Shown piece by piece: positions 28,511 through 29,197 of a stretch of 29,197 nt of DNA. Position numbers and translations under genes: made by a program. The stretch comes from an uncultured Eubacteriales bacterium (lineage in GTDB: Bacteria; Bacillota; Clostridia; Oscillospirales; Acutalibacteraceae): the NCBI GenBank assembly GCA_900316925.1, contig ONEU01000089.1, positions 1-29,197 on the forward strand. Direction: 5' to 3'. Below the pieces are notes generated by a model. That model did no database searches, was not told the origin of the DNA, and was given only the letters and a program-made list of their open reading frames with translations. Position 1 is the stretch's first letter. Each line of letters opens with the position of its first letter.

Positions 28511-29197
28511 ATGGCTCTGTTTGAATCTTATGAGAGAAGAATTGATCAGATCAATGCTGTTCTGAATCAGTATGGAATTGCTTCCATTGAGGAGGCTGAA
28601 AAAATCACCAAGGACGCAGGTCTGGAAGTGTACGATCAGGTAAAGAAGATCCAGCCCATCTGCTTTGAAAATGCTTGCTGGGCATACACCGTCGGCGCAG
28701 CCATTGCCATCAAGAAGGGCTGCCGCCGTGCTGCTGACGCTGCTGCCGCAATCGGCGAGGGTCTGCAGGCATTCTGTATCCCCGGTTCTGTTGCCGACCA
28801 CAGAAAGGTTGGTCTCGGCCACGGCAACCTGGGCAAGATGCTGCTGGAAGAGGAGACCGAGTGCTTCTGCTTCCTGGCAGGTCACGAGTCCTTTGCAGCT
28901 GCTGAGGGCGCTATCGGTATTGCTGAGAAGGCCAACAAGGTTCGTCAGAAGCCCCTGCGTGTTATTCTGAACGGTCTTGGCAAGGACGCTGCTCAGATCA
29001 TCTCCCGTATCAACGGCTTCACCTTTGTGGAGACCAAGTATGACTACAAGACAGCCGAACTGAAGGTTGTATACGAGAAGCCCTTCAGCACCGGTCTGAG
29101 AGCAACCGTAAAGTGCTATGGCGCTGACGACGTACAGGAAGGCGTTGCCATCATGCACATGGAGAACGTGGGTGTTTCCATCACCGGTAACTCCACC
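28511..29197 (+). CDS. GGGtGRT-type protein, 5' part (runs off window end)
   Basis: Open from ATG 28511 through the last base, 229 codons without a stop. It starts MALFESYERRIDQINAVLNQ, continues YGIASIEEAEKITKDAGLEVYDQVK, AYTVGAAIAIKKGCRRAADAAAAIG, FCIPGSVADHRKVGLGHGNLG and ECFCFLAGHESFAAAEGAIGIAEKANKVR, and ends in VGVSITGNST. I recall such proteins being named GGGtGRT protein after a motif that would lie beyond this window, and being paired with the NifU-like gene as here. No function is established to my knowledge. GAAAGGAG precedes the start. Cysteine pairs CFC and histidine-rich loops hint at metal or cluster binding. Confidence 0.75.
   Translation, partial: MALFESYERRIDQINAVLNQYGIASIEEAEKITKDAGLEVYDQVKKIQPICFENACWAYTVGAAIAIKKGCRRAADAAAAIGEGLQAFCIPGSVADHRKVGLGHGNLGKMLLEEETECFCFLAGHESFAAAEGAIGIAEKANKVRQKPLRVILNGLGKDAAQIISRINGFTFVETKYDYKTAELKVVYEKPFSTGLRATVKCYGADDVQEGVAIMHMENVGVSITGNST

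Overview
The window looks like chromosomal core sequence from an anaerobic, spore-forming, Gram-positive member of the Clostridia, most likely a Ruminococcus-like Oscillospiraceae/Ruminococcaceae. The reasons are a complete spoIIA operon (spoIIAA-spoIIAB-sigF), ytfJ/DUF2953/DacF-type sporulation genes, oxygen-sensitive two-subunit class I fumarase, acetate kinase, a CD1247-type protein, the NifU-like/GGGtGRT gene pair, AGGAGG ribosome binding sites, frequent TTG/GTG starts and moderate GC. The genus is an inference from gene content and gene order, not from a marker gene.

Layout. 1-5743 (+): end of rpsU and its long terminator hairpin, then yqeG, a DUF6572 gene, aroQ, an M24 aminopeptidase, an acyltransferase, efp, a CD1247-type protein and an M50 protease. 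5743-6055: a gene-free 313-bp segment bounded by 23-bp inverted repeats, which looks like a small non-autonomous element. 6086-10503 (+): scpA-scpB (overlapping), a DUF2953 protein, ytfJ, a DacF-like D,D-carboxypeptidase and an RsuA/RluB pseudouridine synthase. 10581-12078 (-): a NimA-like flavoprotein and a decayed PaaK/CapK-like adenylate-forming ligase gene with an internal deletion. 12417-15896 (+): yqeK, rsfS, leuS. 16031-19304 (-): a repeat-bearing lipoprotein, nadE and the spoIIA operon. 19540-21731 (+): a class B sortase with a lipoprotein signal peptide, a Cu/Zn superoxide dismutase family protein and a small basic protein. 21784-22920 (-): tmcAL. 23059-24261 (+): ackA. 24344-26877 (-): fumarase alpha, fumarase beta and a membrane protein, probably one transcript. 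27076-27555 (+): a zinc-ribbon membrane protein. 27814-29197 (+): a NifU-like scaffold protein and the start of a GGGtGRT-type protein that runs off the window.

How it works together. Most genes are housekeeping: translation (bS21, EF-P, LeuS, RsfS, pseudouridylation, tRNA-Met acetylation), chromosome segregation (ScpAB), shikimate and NAD synthesis, and fermentation (AckA, fumarase). A sporulation theme recurs (spoIIA operon, YtfJ, DUF2953, DacF). Eleven well-formed sigma-A-like promoters and a set of strong hairpins delimit transcription units. Four of the hairpins share the same arm sequence, suggesting a recurrent terminator family.

Items most worth a second look are the inverted-repeat element at 5743-6055, the perfect inverted repeat that can mask the spoIIAA ribosome binding site, the shared-sequence terminator family, the lipid-anchored sortase, the divergent Fe-S scaffold/GGGtGRT pair behind a structured leader, and the deletion-scarred ligase gene. 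No CRISPR array, prophage, IS transposase, rRNA or tRNA was seen.
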